From Sophora flavescens (lineage: Eukaryota; Streptophyta; Magnoliopsida; Fabales; Fabaceae), in contig CM061070.1 of NCBI GenBank assembly GCA_030762895.1, positions 51,287,007-51,351,006 of the forward strand: a stretch of 64,000 nucleotides of DNA, given 5' to 3'. The notes below the pieces were generated by a model. It had not been told where the DNA came from. It saw only the letters and a list, made by a program, of their open reading frames with translations, and did not search any database. The translations under genes were made by a program, and so were the position numbers. Below are positions 12,123-22,931 of the stretch, one piece after another (the first letter of the stretch is position 1; every line of letters starts with the position of its first letter).

Positions 12123-12878
12123 CAAAAAATATTAGACTATATATTATTGTAACACAAAACAATTAACTTATAAATTATTTAATTAGTTTTTAGAAAAGTG
12201 AGTAAGTAAGAAATGGGTGGGTAAGGTCCTAAAAAAAAAGAAAAAAAGAAATGGGTGGGTAAGAGCCCACAGAGCGTCAGAGCCGTATCAGAACAGTAAA
12301 GGATTATGGTGGGCAAGAGAGTGCAGAACCTATTTTACTCTCCTAATACAGAGCCCCACGTCATGAGTAAAGACAATAAAGGAAAAAACAGAGGCCCCTA
12401 TTCTACTCTCCTCCTATTCTTCTGTCCACTATTTTACTATCCTCCTAATTTCCAACAAAAAGATAATCACAAGTAAAAGAGAAAACAGAGGCCTATTGTT
12501 GAAATAAAAACAGAGGCTCACTGACTCGGTAGTTAGAGCAAAGTTGGTGCGTGAGGGCTTCACGACTCACTCTTGGGAGGCGAACAATCAAGTAATGGTG
12601 ATTCATTCATTGGTGATATAAATTGAAATTAGTTGGGAGTTTCAATGTTCAAAGTAAAACATGGGAAGAGTCGCGAATAGGCGAAGAGCCATGGTCCAAA
12701 GATATCGACGACGTATCGATTTGGCGTCCTCACAGCGATATCCACGACGTGTCGGATTTATTTTTATTTTTATTTTTAAATAATGCCTCCCTTCGATACT
12801 TCACCGACGTGTGTCCACTGACAGATCGACGCGTGACGAGGACCGACTCACCGGAAAATTCACGACGGTGCTTCATAG
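11966..12878. mobile_element. Non-autonomous DNA element (hAT- or MULE-like) inside Copia-1 gag
   Basis: It is flanked by AGGGTGATC on both sides (11957-11965 and 12879-12887). The ends are weak inverted repeats, CTATGATGCA at the left and the complement of CTATGAAGCA at the right. If the terminal C/G pair belongs to the element, the target duplication is 8 bp (hAT-like); otherwise it is 9 bp (MULE-like). The left end is rich in GATACG/CGTATC words, and an AT dinucleotide run lies inside. No transposase was seen. Gag sequence resumes beyond it. Confidence 0.7.
12079..12119. repeat. (AT)n microsatellite
   Basis: About 20 uninterrupted AT units inside the small DNA element in Copia-1. Confidence 0.95.
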
Positions 12879-13760
12879 AGGGTGATCGAACAATTTCGGA
12901 ATATTTGTTGCGAATCAAGGCCATTGTTGATGCCTTGATTTTGATTGGAAATACCATTACGTTGCAAAGAGCATATGGAAGCAATTCTCGAAGGTTTACC
13001 CGATGAGTACCATATCTTGTTTCCAACAATTGAGAGCCGTGTTGAACCATATACGATTGCTGAAATTGAGTCCTTATTACTCTCTCATGAATCTAGGCTA
13101 GAGTGAACAAAGTCCAAAGCATACTGTTATGGAAGTCTTCTCTGTGAATTTGGCACAAACTGACTCCAAATTCGGACTCTAACACTCAATCATCTCATTC
13201 ACGTAATCATGCACAACAGTGCCTTCTGGATCCAATTTTCAAGCAAGCCTCTTCCTCTAATTTTCCTCAAAATGGCAATTATCGCACTTCAATTCCAACT
13301 CCTGTATTTTCTAATGGTTTTCGAGGTGGTCGTGGAGGCCGCCGTGGCCGTGGGTAGAGGAGGCAAATATGGAAATGGTCGATTTGGTAATGGCTATAGT
13401 AATGGATTTGGTAATGGCTATGGCAATGGTTCGTGTGGTCGATCTGTGGGCGCAATAATCATAATGCATTAGATTGTTACTAAGGATTTAGTGAAAACTA
13501 CAATTCTCAAAATGCCAATTCCAACAACTTTGGTTCATTTGGCGGAGGTCAAAACTTTGGCCAGGTTCCCAATCGATTCTCAACATGCACCTCATGCAAA
13601 TCATCACTATACATCAAATTCATCTAGCCCACAGCCCTTTGCCTCCTCCTATTCCTCAGCTGCCTATGCAATAGCAACCCTTGTTGCCACTGCCCTGGCA
13701 GAATTTGACTCCCATTCAGTCTCATGGTCGATATAATGGTTTTCAAAGACTCTCGGTCCA

Positions 13761-16700
13761 ATGGCAATGGTATCCTCGTGTTTCGGTCGTGATTCCAATG
13801 CTTGGTTCCTGAATAGTGGAGCCACTCGTCATGTCACTGCGGATCCCAATATTCTAGCACAACCAACTGCTCCGAATGGTGTTGATCAGATCTATATGGG
13901 TAATGGACTTGGCCTAACTATACATGCTATAGGTTCTGCAAGTGTTAGTTCACCTTTTGACAATACTCACACTTTCCCTTTCTAATGTATTGTTTGTCCC
14001 CACTATAACTAGAAACTTATTCAAGTGTTAGTTGTTTTTCAAAAGATAACCATGTTTTCTTCGAGTTCAACTCTCACTCTTGTTATGTCAAATCACAAGC
14101 TGATAATCGAAGTTCTCCTAGAAGGTGCAAAGAATTCAGCTGGGTCAGTATGTCTTCCATAGCTTCAATATCATTCAAAAGTTTTCTCCAAGTGCTGCTT
14201 CTTTTGTCAAGTCATCCTCTATGTTTGAGTGTAGATTGTCCCCTCCACCCTGTCCAAATGTATTACTCCCTTTAGTGATTTAGGAATTGTCAATAAAGTG
14301 CCTTTGTCATATTATGTTTGGCATCAGAGATTAGGACATGCAAATGATATGGCTGTAAAGACTATCTTACAAAAATGTAATCTACCAAATATCAATAAAC
14401 GTGCTTTGGATTTCTGCACTTGTTGTTTTGCCAAATCTCATAGGCTTCCCTCTCACTCCTCTTTAACTACATATGCACATCCTTTTGATCTTCTATTTCT
14501 TGATCTTTGGGGTCCGGCCCCTGTTAAGTCATCCATGGGATATCAATACTATTTCTCAATTGTAGATGCTTGCACTAAATATACCTGGATTTTCCTACTA
14601 AAGCAAAAGTCAGACACCCTAACAACATTTAAACAGTTCTATGAACTAGTTAAAGTTCAATTTGCCTCTTGCATGGGGTGGAGAGTTCCTCCCCTTCACA
14701 AAATACCTTACTGATTTGGGAATATATCATAGAGTCATTTGCCCTCATACCCATCATCAAAATGGGTCTGTTGAACGAAAGCACAGGCATATTGTTGAAA
14801 CCGGCTTAGCACTTTGGCTCAAGCCTCTTTGCCTATGTGCTATTGGGACCATGCCTTTTGCACTCGCCACCTTTATCATAAACGGGCTCCTCACACCAAG
14901 ATTGTCAAATCCGCCTCCTTCATGCTTTACAAAACTGAGCCTGACTATTCCCTGTTCAAAGTTTTTGGGTGTGCTTGCTTCCCATGTTTGAGACCATACA
15001 ATAAAAATAAACTTGAGTACCGTTCCTGTGAGTGCACTTTCATGGGCTACTCCTGCTCACATAAAGGATATAAATGCCTTTCCAAAGATGGCCGTATGTA
15101 TATATCCAAGGATGTGCAGTTCAATGAACATCTCTTCCCTTTGCAACCAAATCTCATCGTTTCTAGCTCGTGCAACATGATTCTCGCATGCATAAAGCAT
15201 GTCCAATTCCTTTAAATGTCATTCCTCAAGTCGCCCCCGTCCTTCCAACACATTCCGGTTCCAGTCCAACAATTGCCGCCCCCACCGCCCCACCCTTCTT
15301 GCCCATCTCACAACCTAGGTCACTCCTCGGGCAGTCCCATTCTCACACTGACCCGTTCTCTCTTTCTTCCCTTCATTGTGGTCTCACTCCAAGTGTTTCC
15401 CCTAATATGTCTGCTTTAGAGTCCTCCTCCTCCCAACCTTCCCTTCCTCCTTTACCCACAAACACACCATATGTTGACTAGGTCTAAAACTAGGTTACAG
15501 TCCTTTCCTACTGTGTTGCTAACACATGCCGAACCCACATCTCCTACTGAGGCCCTGTCCATTCCTCATTGGCATGTTGCTATGCAAGATGAATATGATG
15601 CACTCATGAAAAATAATACCTGGACACTAGTTGATCTTGCACCCAACAAGAAAGCAATTGGTTGCAAGTGGGTGTTTAGGGTGAAGGAGAACCCCGATGG
15701 CGCCATCAACAAGTACAAGGCTAGGCTTGTTGCCAAAGGGTTTCATCAACAGTTGGGTAGGGACTATTCTGAGTCTTTTTCTCCAGTTGTAAAGCCTATC
15801 ACAATGAGGATTATTTTGACACTTGCAGTCACATACAACCGGCCTATCCAACAACTTGATGTCAACAACGCGTTCCTCAATGGTTTCCTAACAGAGGAGG
15901 TATATATGGAGAAGCCCATTGGCTCTCGGAAGCCTCGAATCTACTCAAGTGTGCGAGCTCAACCGAGCCCTTTACGGCGCCAAACAAGCCCCACGAGCTT
16001 GGTTTGAGCACCTCACTAAACAACTACTTCGGTTTGGGTTCAAAACCGCCGTTGTGATCCCTCACTTGCTCATACACTCACACTCCGGCCACCGCACCTA
16101 CATTCTTGTCTATATAGATGACATTATTGTCATAGGGTCCTCTACCTCTCATATCTCAACCATCATTCAAAAGTTGCATTCTAGTTTTGCTTTGAAGCAA
16201 CTTGGCGGTGCTAGTTTTCCTGGGGTAGAAGTGAAACATTTTCCTAACAATGGTGGAATTCTCTTGTCCCAAACTAAATATGTCGGGGACTTCATCGCCA
16301 AGGTCAACATGGCCAATGCAAAGGGCTCTCCTACCACTATGGTTAGCAATAAGAAGCTATCCAAATATGGTGCCAATTATATGAGTGACCCATCGTTGTA
16401 GCGGTCCATCGTTGGGCTCTTCAAGATGCTACCGTCACACGACCCGAGATTTGTTTCAAGGTGTGAGTAAAGTCCGCCAATATCTCTCCCGTACCGCTAG
16501 AAGAGCACTCGAAGATCAGAAACGCATCCTAAGATACCTACAAGGGGACTGCTTCACATGGGCTTGTACTCAAACTCGCAGACTCCGAAAGCTCCTTTAC
16601 AATTCAAGCTTTTACAGATGTCTTGATTGAGTCGCAGATGTAGATGACCGCAGTCTACATCCGCTCTTGCATTTATTTTGGCCCGAATCTTGTGTCTTGG

Positions 16701-16980
16701 TGGTCTAGGAAGCGACCCTTGGTGGCGCGATCCAAGATCAAGCCGAGCACAGAGGGCTAGCTGCAACCACAACTGAGGTCATTTGGATTCAGTCCTTGTT
16801 ACAGGAGCTACGCATCAAGACCCTACCTCCAGTTGTGTATTGTGATAATTTGAGCACTGTTTCCCTATCTCACAACCCCGTGCTTCACTCTAGGACAAAG
16901 CACATGGAGCTTGACATATTCTTTGTTAGAGAGAAGGTCTTGAATGACACTGCATGTCTGCCATCTTTTCAGTTATGATC
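13761..16980 (+). pseudogene. pol of Copia-1 (PR-IN-RT-RH, multiple frameshifts)
   Basis: Protease appears as AWFLNSGATRHVTADP near 13800; the usual catalytic DSGAT is NSGAT here, so the active-site Asp is changed. Integrase has the HHCC finger (WHQRLGH...CTCCFAKSH, 14319-14450), core segment FLDLWGP and, after a frameshift near 14670, NGSVERKHRHI. RT runs from about 15600 (GCKWVFRVKENPDG, KARLVAKGF, QLDVNNAFLNG) with a frame break near 15940, then YIDDIIVIGSS near 16110. RNase H is decayed and ends with VVYCDNLSTVSLSHNP and SRTKHMELDIFFVREKV. It is a pseudogene. Confidence 0.88.
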
Positions 16981-17059
16981 GTGTGATCGATCTCCTTACT
17001 AAGCCACCGTCTCAAACAAGGTTTGAAGAACTGAGAAGACACTTAGGGGTTGTTGATCA

Positions 17060-17138
17060 TCTATCTCTTGTAAACCCACCTTAGCTTATAAGGGGGTATG
17101 TTAGATTGTGAACCCACCTTGCACTTATAAGGGGGGTA
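17060..17138 (+). other. Duplicated polypurine-tract region of Copia-1
   Basis: Two consecutive versions of the sequence before the 3' LTR are present: CCCACCTTAGCTTATAAG, then GGGGGTATGTTAGA, followed by CCCACCTTGCACTTATAAG, then GGGGGGTATGTTAGA. Only the second copy is followed by the full LTR. The first looks like a PPT plus the first bases of an LTR. Confidence 0.7.
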
Positions 17139-17353
17139 TGTTAGAGTAAGTATAGATTCACTATCTTGTACAAGCATGTAGTTGATTAGCTCTCTACTAA
17201 GTCAGCCATGCAGTTAGTTAGTTACTCCTATGACATGCTATAAATAGCATGAGACCCTGCATCTAGACTATGAATTGAATCGATTCGTAATCAGTTTTCA
17301 GATTCTCCTTTCTCTCTCCTCTCTATTTTCTCTCTGATTATCAGTTTATAATA
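17139..17353 (+). repeat. 3' LTR of Copia-1
   Basis: A 215-bp partner of 11274-11484 with small indels, carrying the same palindromic TATA region (17234-17251). It is followed by target duplication TGTAT. Confidence 0.92.
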
Positions 17354-17358
17354 TGTAT

Positions 17359-17522
17359 CATTTTGCAAGTTGAAGGGAAGCCTTGGTGCAATGGTTGGCA
17401 TTGTTTGTATGTGCTAGAAACTCAACGATGGTGGAAGAGAAAGAGAAGCGAGAAAGAGTGGGGAGAAAGAGAGGGAAAACTGAATTCTAAAATTGTATTA
17501 TTAACTTGAGTGTAATAAGTAC
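17359..17522 (-). mobile_element. Copia-4 LTR fragment (left part) with possible SINE-like sequence
   Basis: About 17400-17522 read on the - strand is a typical copia LTR tail (AT-rich, then pyrimidine-rich TTTCCCTCTCTTTCTCCCC). It joins the LTR fragment at 21588-21735 if Copia-2 is removed. The adjacent 17370-17400 (GGGAAGCCTTGGTGCAATGG) resembles the tRNA-derived 5' end of plant Au-type SINEs. This part is weak. Confidence 0.5.
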
Positions 17523-17665
17523 TGTGTAAAAGTATTCTTAATATTATTGGTTGTGTTTAGAGTACAATCACTAATCTGAATATGTAGCCTAAGCTCTAAC
17601 TAATGGGCCTGACTAATAGGCCTAATACAAAAGAGCTACTAATTACATATTACATATTTACAACA
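17523..17665 (-). repeat. 3' LTR of Copia-2
   Basis: A 143-bp direct repeat of 21445-21587. On the - strand the polypurine tract CAGCTTGAGGGGGAG lies immediately before it (17666-17681). Confidence 0.9.
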
Positions 17666-17699
17666 CTCCCCCTCAAGCTGGTGAATGGATATCAATCAT

Positions 17700-20600
17700 T
17701 CCCAGCTTGCAAGCAAGTCGACCAATCTTTCGCTGGCAAGCCCTTTGTTAACACATCTCGCTAGTTGGTGTCCGTAGGGAATGTAGGTCGTTGTTATTAA
17801 TCCACTATCCAAATTTTCCTTGATGAAGTGCTCGGGCCTATCTCAATGTGTTTTGTCCCTGTCATGTTGAACAGGTTATGAGCAATACACGATAGCCGAT
17901 TTATTGTCACAAAACAACTTCATAGGATCCTCATACTTTATCTTCAAGTCATCAAGCACAATTTTCATCCACAATAGCTCATGATTCCTTGAGGCATGGC
18001 TCTAAACTCGCCTCCGCACTTGATCCGGCCACTACATTTTGCTTCTTACTTCCCCAAGCCACAAGGTTCCCACACAAGAATGTGCAATAGCTTGATGTGG
18101 ACCTTCTATCACTCACCGAACTCCGCATAATCTGCACAAGTATAAGCCTCCATAGTCAAGCTTCCACCTCTTTTGAACAAAAGTCCTCTCCCCGGAGTGG
18201 CTTTGAGATACCGCAGAGTACGATCGACACTGTAAGTGTCTTACCCTTGGATCATGCATGAACCGACACAACACTGACCGCATATGCTAAACTGGTCCAG
18301 TGTGTGCCAAGTAAATCAACTTCCCCACTAGTCTATGATATCTGACCTTGTCAACCTTGGCACTCTCCTCTTTCGGTGCTCATTCTATGATTTTGCTCGA
18401 TAGGAACGCTTTGCCGGTTTACATCCAAGTTTCCCTGCTTTCCCGCAAAAGATCAAGCACATACTTCGTTTGAGAAATGAAAATGCCTTGTTTTGAGTAG
18501 GCCACTTCAATCCCCAAGAAATACTTAAGTTTCCCAAGGTCCTTCATCTCAAACTCGCAGATAATTTTTCCTTGAGCAATTGTCTCTCAAGTGGATCATC
18601 TCCCGTAATAATAATATCATCCACATAAACAAGAAGTACAAACACTTTCCCTCCCGGTGAATGTTTGAAGAAAAGTGTATGATCTCCTTGGCTTTGCCTC
18701 GGTAGCCCAAACACACCATTGCTTTTGTAAATCTTCCAAACCATGCTTGGGGAGACTGCTTTCAGCCCATATAAAGCCTTCCTCAATCAAGACACTTTGT
18801 TTGTTCCACTTGTGGACCAAATCCTCGGGAATCTCCATGTACACCTCCTCCTCTAAGTCTCCATGGAAGAATGCATTTTTGACATCAAACCGGTGTAGTT
18901 CCCACCCGGAACGGGCAGCAAGAGAAAGTAAAATACGAACAAAGTGTTCATCTTTGCCATCGAGCAAACGCCTCCTCATAATCAATGCCATAGGCCCGAG
19001 TATATCCCTTTCCCATTAGTTTTGCCTTGTATCGATCAAGAGTGCCATCCGACTTGTGCTTAATCAGATAGATCCACCGCAACCAATCGGTTTCTTGCCC
19101 TCGGCCTCTCAACAATTTCCCACGCTCCATTCCTTTCAAGTGCCTTCATCTCCTCATCCATAGCTTGGACCCAATTTACATCCTTTAGTGCCTCTTGGAT
19201 GATCTTGGGATTCTCACGTAATCATCACCTGTAATAAAACTCGATCTTTGCAGGAAAGATGTTTAGAGGAGACAAATTGAGAAATAGGGTGCTTGGCACA
19301 CGACCTTTCCCTTTTCTCAAAGCAATTGGTAAGTCATCCGGATTAGGATCAAGTGTATCAGAAATATGAGAATCAGAAGTGGGGAAATTGTTTTCAATAC
19401 TTACCTCCGGTTCGGACAGTTGAAGTTGTTTTTGGACCAGGTTGGGTTTTTGTCTCCTCTGATACACCAATATTGGCTCACTAGCTATCTTTGTTGGTGC
19501 TAAAGGTGCCGATTCCTCGCAAAAGCGATTCCAAAGGAGGAATAGGAACATAACCATAAAACAGGAGACTCGTAGAAAGGGTGACTCGTAAATAGGTAGC
19601 TCGGCGGGTGACTCAGAATAGGTAATCGAGGAGCAGGAGACTTAGGAAGACAAGGACCAAGGATGAGAGAAACTCGGACTCATATTCCAAATTACTACTC
19701 TCCCCCTGAAGTTGGGGGCGAGTCAAGAACGACACATGTTCATGGAAGGTGACATCCATAGAGACAAAATACTTACGACTGGAAGGAAGATAGCACTAGA
19801 ACACTTTATTTTAAGGTGCATAACCAAGAAAGACACATCTGACTCCACGAGAATCCAACTTAGATCGATGCTGATTATCAACATGAACAAAGGAAACATA
19901 ACCAAATACCCGGGACTCATGACTCTACATTACAGTAGATTGTGTGATAGCATTAACTGAACTGGTATAAATTTACCTAGATCAAGAGATGGTATTCGAT
20001 TAATGTGTTAGGCAGAGGTCAATACTGCTTCTCCCCAATATGACTTTTGGGACTGACATTTGGAAGAGAAGCGGCTCAAGTAACTTCAAGTAAGTGGCGA
20101 TTTTTTCTTTCGCAACCCCATTTTGTTGCGGGGTGTCAACACATGTAAATTCATGGATGATGCCCTGTTTATTATTAAAACTTGAAAGGGTATGATTGAC
20201 ATACTCTTTCCTATTGTCAGAACGTAATCTTTTAATACCTTTCCCAAATTGTGTCTGTACCATATGATAAAAATGAACAAAAAGTCGAGTACTTCGATTT
20301 ATCCTTCATCAAGAAAATCCAAGTTACTCGAGTACAATCATCAATAAAGGAAACAAACCATCTCGCACTGTAAATATATAAGGGGCGTGTCCCCAAACAT
20401 CGAATGTATAAGATCAAATGGTTCAAAGACTTTTATTAAAATTAGAAGGAAAAGAAACACGGTGGTGTTTAGCAAATTGACAGACATCACACTTTAAAGA
20501 CTCAACATATTGTTGTAAAAACAAAGACTAAACATAGAATTAATAAGAGGAAATGGAGGATGTCCAAGATGCTTGTACTAAAGCCGACTCGTGATGCGAG

Positions 20601-21235
20601 AGAGTGAGACCTTGACCGAAGGAGAAGACAAGACCTTCTAACCATTTTTCTCATCATTCAAATAGTACAACCCTCCCTGCTCCTTAGCAACTCCAATCGC
20701 CCTCTCCGTGGCAAGATCCCTCGAAAAACACAATGAGAAGGGAAAAAGGTTCTCTGCACAATTTTGGTCTCGAGCAAGTTTATGAATAGAGATCAAGTTA
20801 TTAGAAAGTTTGGGAACATGAAGTACATTTTCCAATTTTAAAGAAGATTGAAATTCAATATTTCCAGAACCAGTGACACGGGTATGAGAACCATCGGCAA
20901 CAGTAATAGAATGAATACTAGAAGATGAGGTATAAGATGAGAACAATTTGGAATGGAAGGTCATATTGATCGGTGGCACCAGGGTCAAGAATCCAAGCAT
21001 CCTTAGGGATATTCGGGAGGCGAAGAAAGGATCGGGAGCAAAAAGACTTACCAGTCATTGCCAGATAACAAGAAACAGAATGCTTAATAATAGAGTCAAG
21101 GTTCCGAAAAAGATCCAAGACTTTGTGACAGATTTGCGCTTCTTGGCCGCCATAGAAGAGGAGAAAAAAGAATCGATGAATGGCCGCGTGAACAAGAACC
21201 ACATGAACAAGAATCACGGTGGAACGAAGCACCAC
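17700..21235 (-). pseudogene. pol of Copia-2 (PR-IN-RT-RH remnants)
   Basis: On the - strand, protease is at about 20930-21000 (AWILDPGATDQ; the usual DSGAT is DPGAT) with the linker LENVLHVPKLSNNLISI and GLYYL. The integrase core is at 20000-20426 (FIDDCTRVTWIFLMKDKS, RLRSDNRKEY, DTPQQNGVAKEK; the VERKN glutamate region is altered). RT is at 18544-19139 (KAKLMGKGYTRAYGIDYEE, FDVKNAFFHGDLEEEVYME, YVDDIIITGDD). RNase H is heavily decayed at 17700-18470. There are many stops and frameshifts and no recognisable gag. Clearly non-functional. Confidence 0.85.
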
Positions 21236-21429
21236 CTAAACGAAGAATCGCGTGATCGTGAATGTTGAACAATGTTGATGAACAAGACTAATAAGCAATA
21301 ATGGGTGATGACACCGAAATTGATAAGTGGCACAATGACAAAGGCCAAACGCTGCAATGAGGGTAGCTAAGAGGGGTCGCAATGAAGGCGGCTAGGGTTT
21401 TTCCGCGGAAGCAAGACCCCCAAGATCGG

Positions 21430-21444
21430 GAGCTCTTGATACCA
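21430..21444 (-). other. Primer binding site of Copia-2
   Basis: On the - strand TGGTATCAAGAGCTC directly follows the LTR. It is initiator-Met type with one inserted base. Confidence 0.8.
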
Positions 21445-21587
21445 TGTGTAAAAGTATTCTTAATATTATTGATTGTGTTTAGAGTACAATCACTAATCTG
21501 AATATATAGCCCAAGCTCTAACTAATGGACCTGACTAATGGGCCTAATACAAAAGAGCTACTGATTACATATTACATATTTACAACA
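21445..21587 (-). repeat. 5' LTR of Copia-2
   Basis: A 143-bp direct repeat of 17523-17665, adjoining the primer site. Confidence 0.9.
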
Positions 21588-21862
21588 GGTACAATTTTGC
21601 TATTTGTAACATATTAGGTTGAGTCATAAGGAAGCTAATTCCTAACAAGCTAGCTAACTCAAAGATGAGTCAATAATCAAGGCAACCTGATCTACACTAA
21701 CACTGTTATGCACATATACTCTTAATACACCCCCCTTCCAAGTCTAAGGAGGGTTTACAACACAGCTTGTCAAATACTCCAAGATTGCTTCTCAGTTCTT
21801 CAAACCTTGTTTGAGACAGACTAACAGGGACTTGTTGAGGACCTTTTCCGTGACAAAGAAGT
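21588..21862 (-). mobile_element. Copia-4: 3' end of a copia element, cut by the assembly gap
   Basis: On the - strand the gap-proximal part encodes the copia RNase H C-terminus in broken frames (YFVTEKVLN-like, SQTRFEELRSNLGVF-like). A polypurine tract (GGAAGGGGGGTGTA, 21727-21740) and the start of a 3' LTR follow. Copia-2 inserted into this LTR; the rest of the LTR is at about 17400-17522. Confidence 0.65.
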
Positions 21863-22362
21863 NNNNNNNNNNNNNNNNNNNNNNNNNNNNNNNNNNNNNN
21901 NNNNNNNNNNNNNNNNNNNNNNNNNNNNNNNNNNNNNNNNNNNNNNNNNNNNNNNNNNNNNNNNNNNNNNNNNNNNNNNNNNNNNNNNNNNNNNNNNNNN
22001 NNNNNNNNNNNNNNNNNNNNNNNNNNNNNNNNNNNNNNNNNNNNNNNNNNNNNNNNNNNNNNNNNNNNNNNNNNNNNNNNNNNNNNNNNNNNNNNNNNNN
22101 NNNNNNNNNNNNNNNNNNNNNNNNNNNNNNNNNNNNNNNNNNNNNNNNNNNNNNNNNNNNNNNNNNNNNNNNNNNNNNNNNNNNNNNNNNNNNNNNNNNN
22201 NNNNNNNNNNNNNNNNNNNNNNNNNNNNNNNNNNNNNNNNNNNNNNNNNNNNNNNNNNNNNNNNNNNNNNNNNNNNNNNNNNNNNNNNNNNNNNNNNNNN
22301 NNNNNNNNNNNNNNNNNNNNNNNNNNNNNNNNNNNNNNNNNNNNNNNNNNNNNNNNNNNNNN
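21863..22362. other. Assembly gap, 500 N
   Basis: Exactly 500 unknown bases, a conventional placeholder size. The true distance and the neighbour relationship are uncertain. Confidence 0.99.
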
Positions 22363-22866
22363 TCATTTATATTTTTATTAATTAATTATAACTTTTAAAA
22401 TTAAAAATTATAATTATTAGTAAGAAATATGAATATACAGTTTAGAATGTCAATACAAGGATTAGTATTTTTATTTTTATTTTTATTTTTTGGTTACATG
22501 CAGAAGAGGGTATATATATGATTTTCTAATTTTTACCAATCAATGACATAAATTTGAAATAGTTTCAAACCTATTAGTGATTTTAGAATTAAAAGATAGT
22601 AGTTTTAGAATGGATAAAACTTAGGTGCACTTGGTTGTGTGCAGTTTTTACTTTCCTCCAATCACAATTCAACACATGGATTAACCAATCCATAGAAAAA
22701 ATGAACATTTTAAAATTGAATTTAAATGAAAAATTTAATCTATGTTACATTTTATAATTGGTGAACAACACAAACAGTACCTATAGAACAACACCTAAGT
22801 TTTTTCCTTTTAGAATATATATGTATATGTATATGAAAAAGAAAATGAAAATTTAGGGGGGCCAAG

Positions 22867-22883
22867 TGTGACACCCTCTACCC

Positions 22884-22931
<48 letters not shown>

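Larger units (their letters stand above)
11511..13472 (+). pseudogene. gag of Copia-1, interrupted
   Basis: It starts at ATG 11511 (MASASGHEDHWPP), then a proline-rich stretch and the copia gag motif LTEKNFLNWKQ. The frame shifts near 11870, and the reading continues up to about 11957, where a 0.9-kb element has inserted. Gag resumes at about 12888 with RTISEYLLRIKAIVD. The C-terminal part is the Gly/Asn-rich nucleocapsid (GNGRFGNGYSNGFGNGYGN near 13370-13430) followed by a frame-broken CCHC-like region near 13435-13480. Confidence 0.8.
11274..17353 (+). mobile_element. Copia-1: Ty1/copia LTR retrotransposon with nested insertion
   Basis: LTRs at 11274-11484 (211 bp) and 17139-17353 (215 bp) begin TGTTAGAGTAAG, and perfect 5-bp target duplications TGTAT flank them (11269-11273 and 17354-17358). 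A primer site (11485-11499) directly follows the 5' LTR and a G-rich polypurine tract precedes the 3' LTR. The order is gag, protease, integrase, RT, RNase H, as in copia. Gag is interrupted by a 0.9-kb insertion (11966-12878) and pol carries several frameshifts, so it is defective. Its promoter faces the same way as RRP12. Confidence 0.93.
17523..21587 (-). mobile_element. Copia-2: Ty1/copia retrotransposon, decayed
   Basis: Two 143-bp LTRs (17523-17665 and 21445-21587) with TGTGTAAAAG and TTTACAACA ends differ at about six positions. The flanks are AGTAC (17518-17522) and GGTAC (21588-21592), a target duplication with one later change. The primer site abuts the right LTR and the purine tract abuts the left LTR, so it is read on the - strand. 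At 4.07 kb it is short because most of gag is missing. Confidence 0.92.

Noticed and set aside
13209..13472. Glycine-asparagine-rich small protein
   Set aside because: It lies in the correct place and frame context for the Copia-1 gag nucleocapsid and is followed by a CCHC-like remnant, so it is part of the retrotransposon.
17370..17410. Au-type SINE 5' end
   Set aside because: Only about 20 bases resemble the SINE. There is no full B box, tail or target duplication, so it is mentioned but not called.
22845..22866. + strand polypurine tract (TTTAGGGGGGCCAAG) before TGTGACACCC, suggesting a + strand element
   Set aside because: The primer site at 36902-36912 and polypurine tract at 29867-29885 show that the E family is read on the - strand. 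Here the G-run is flanking sequence shared by both duplicated copies.
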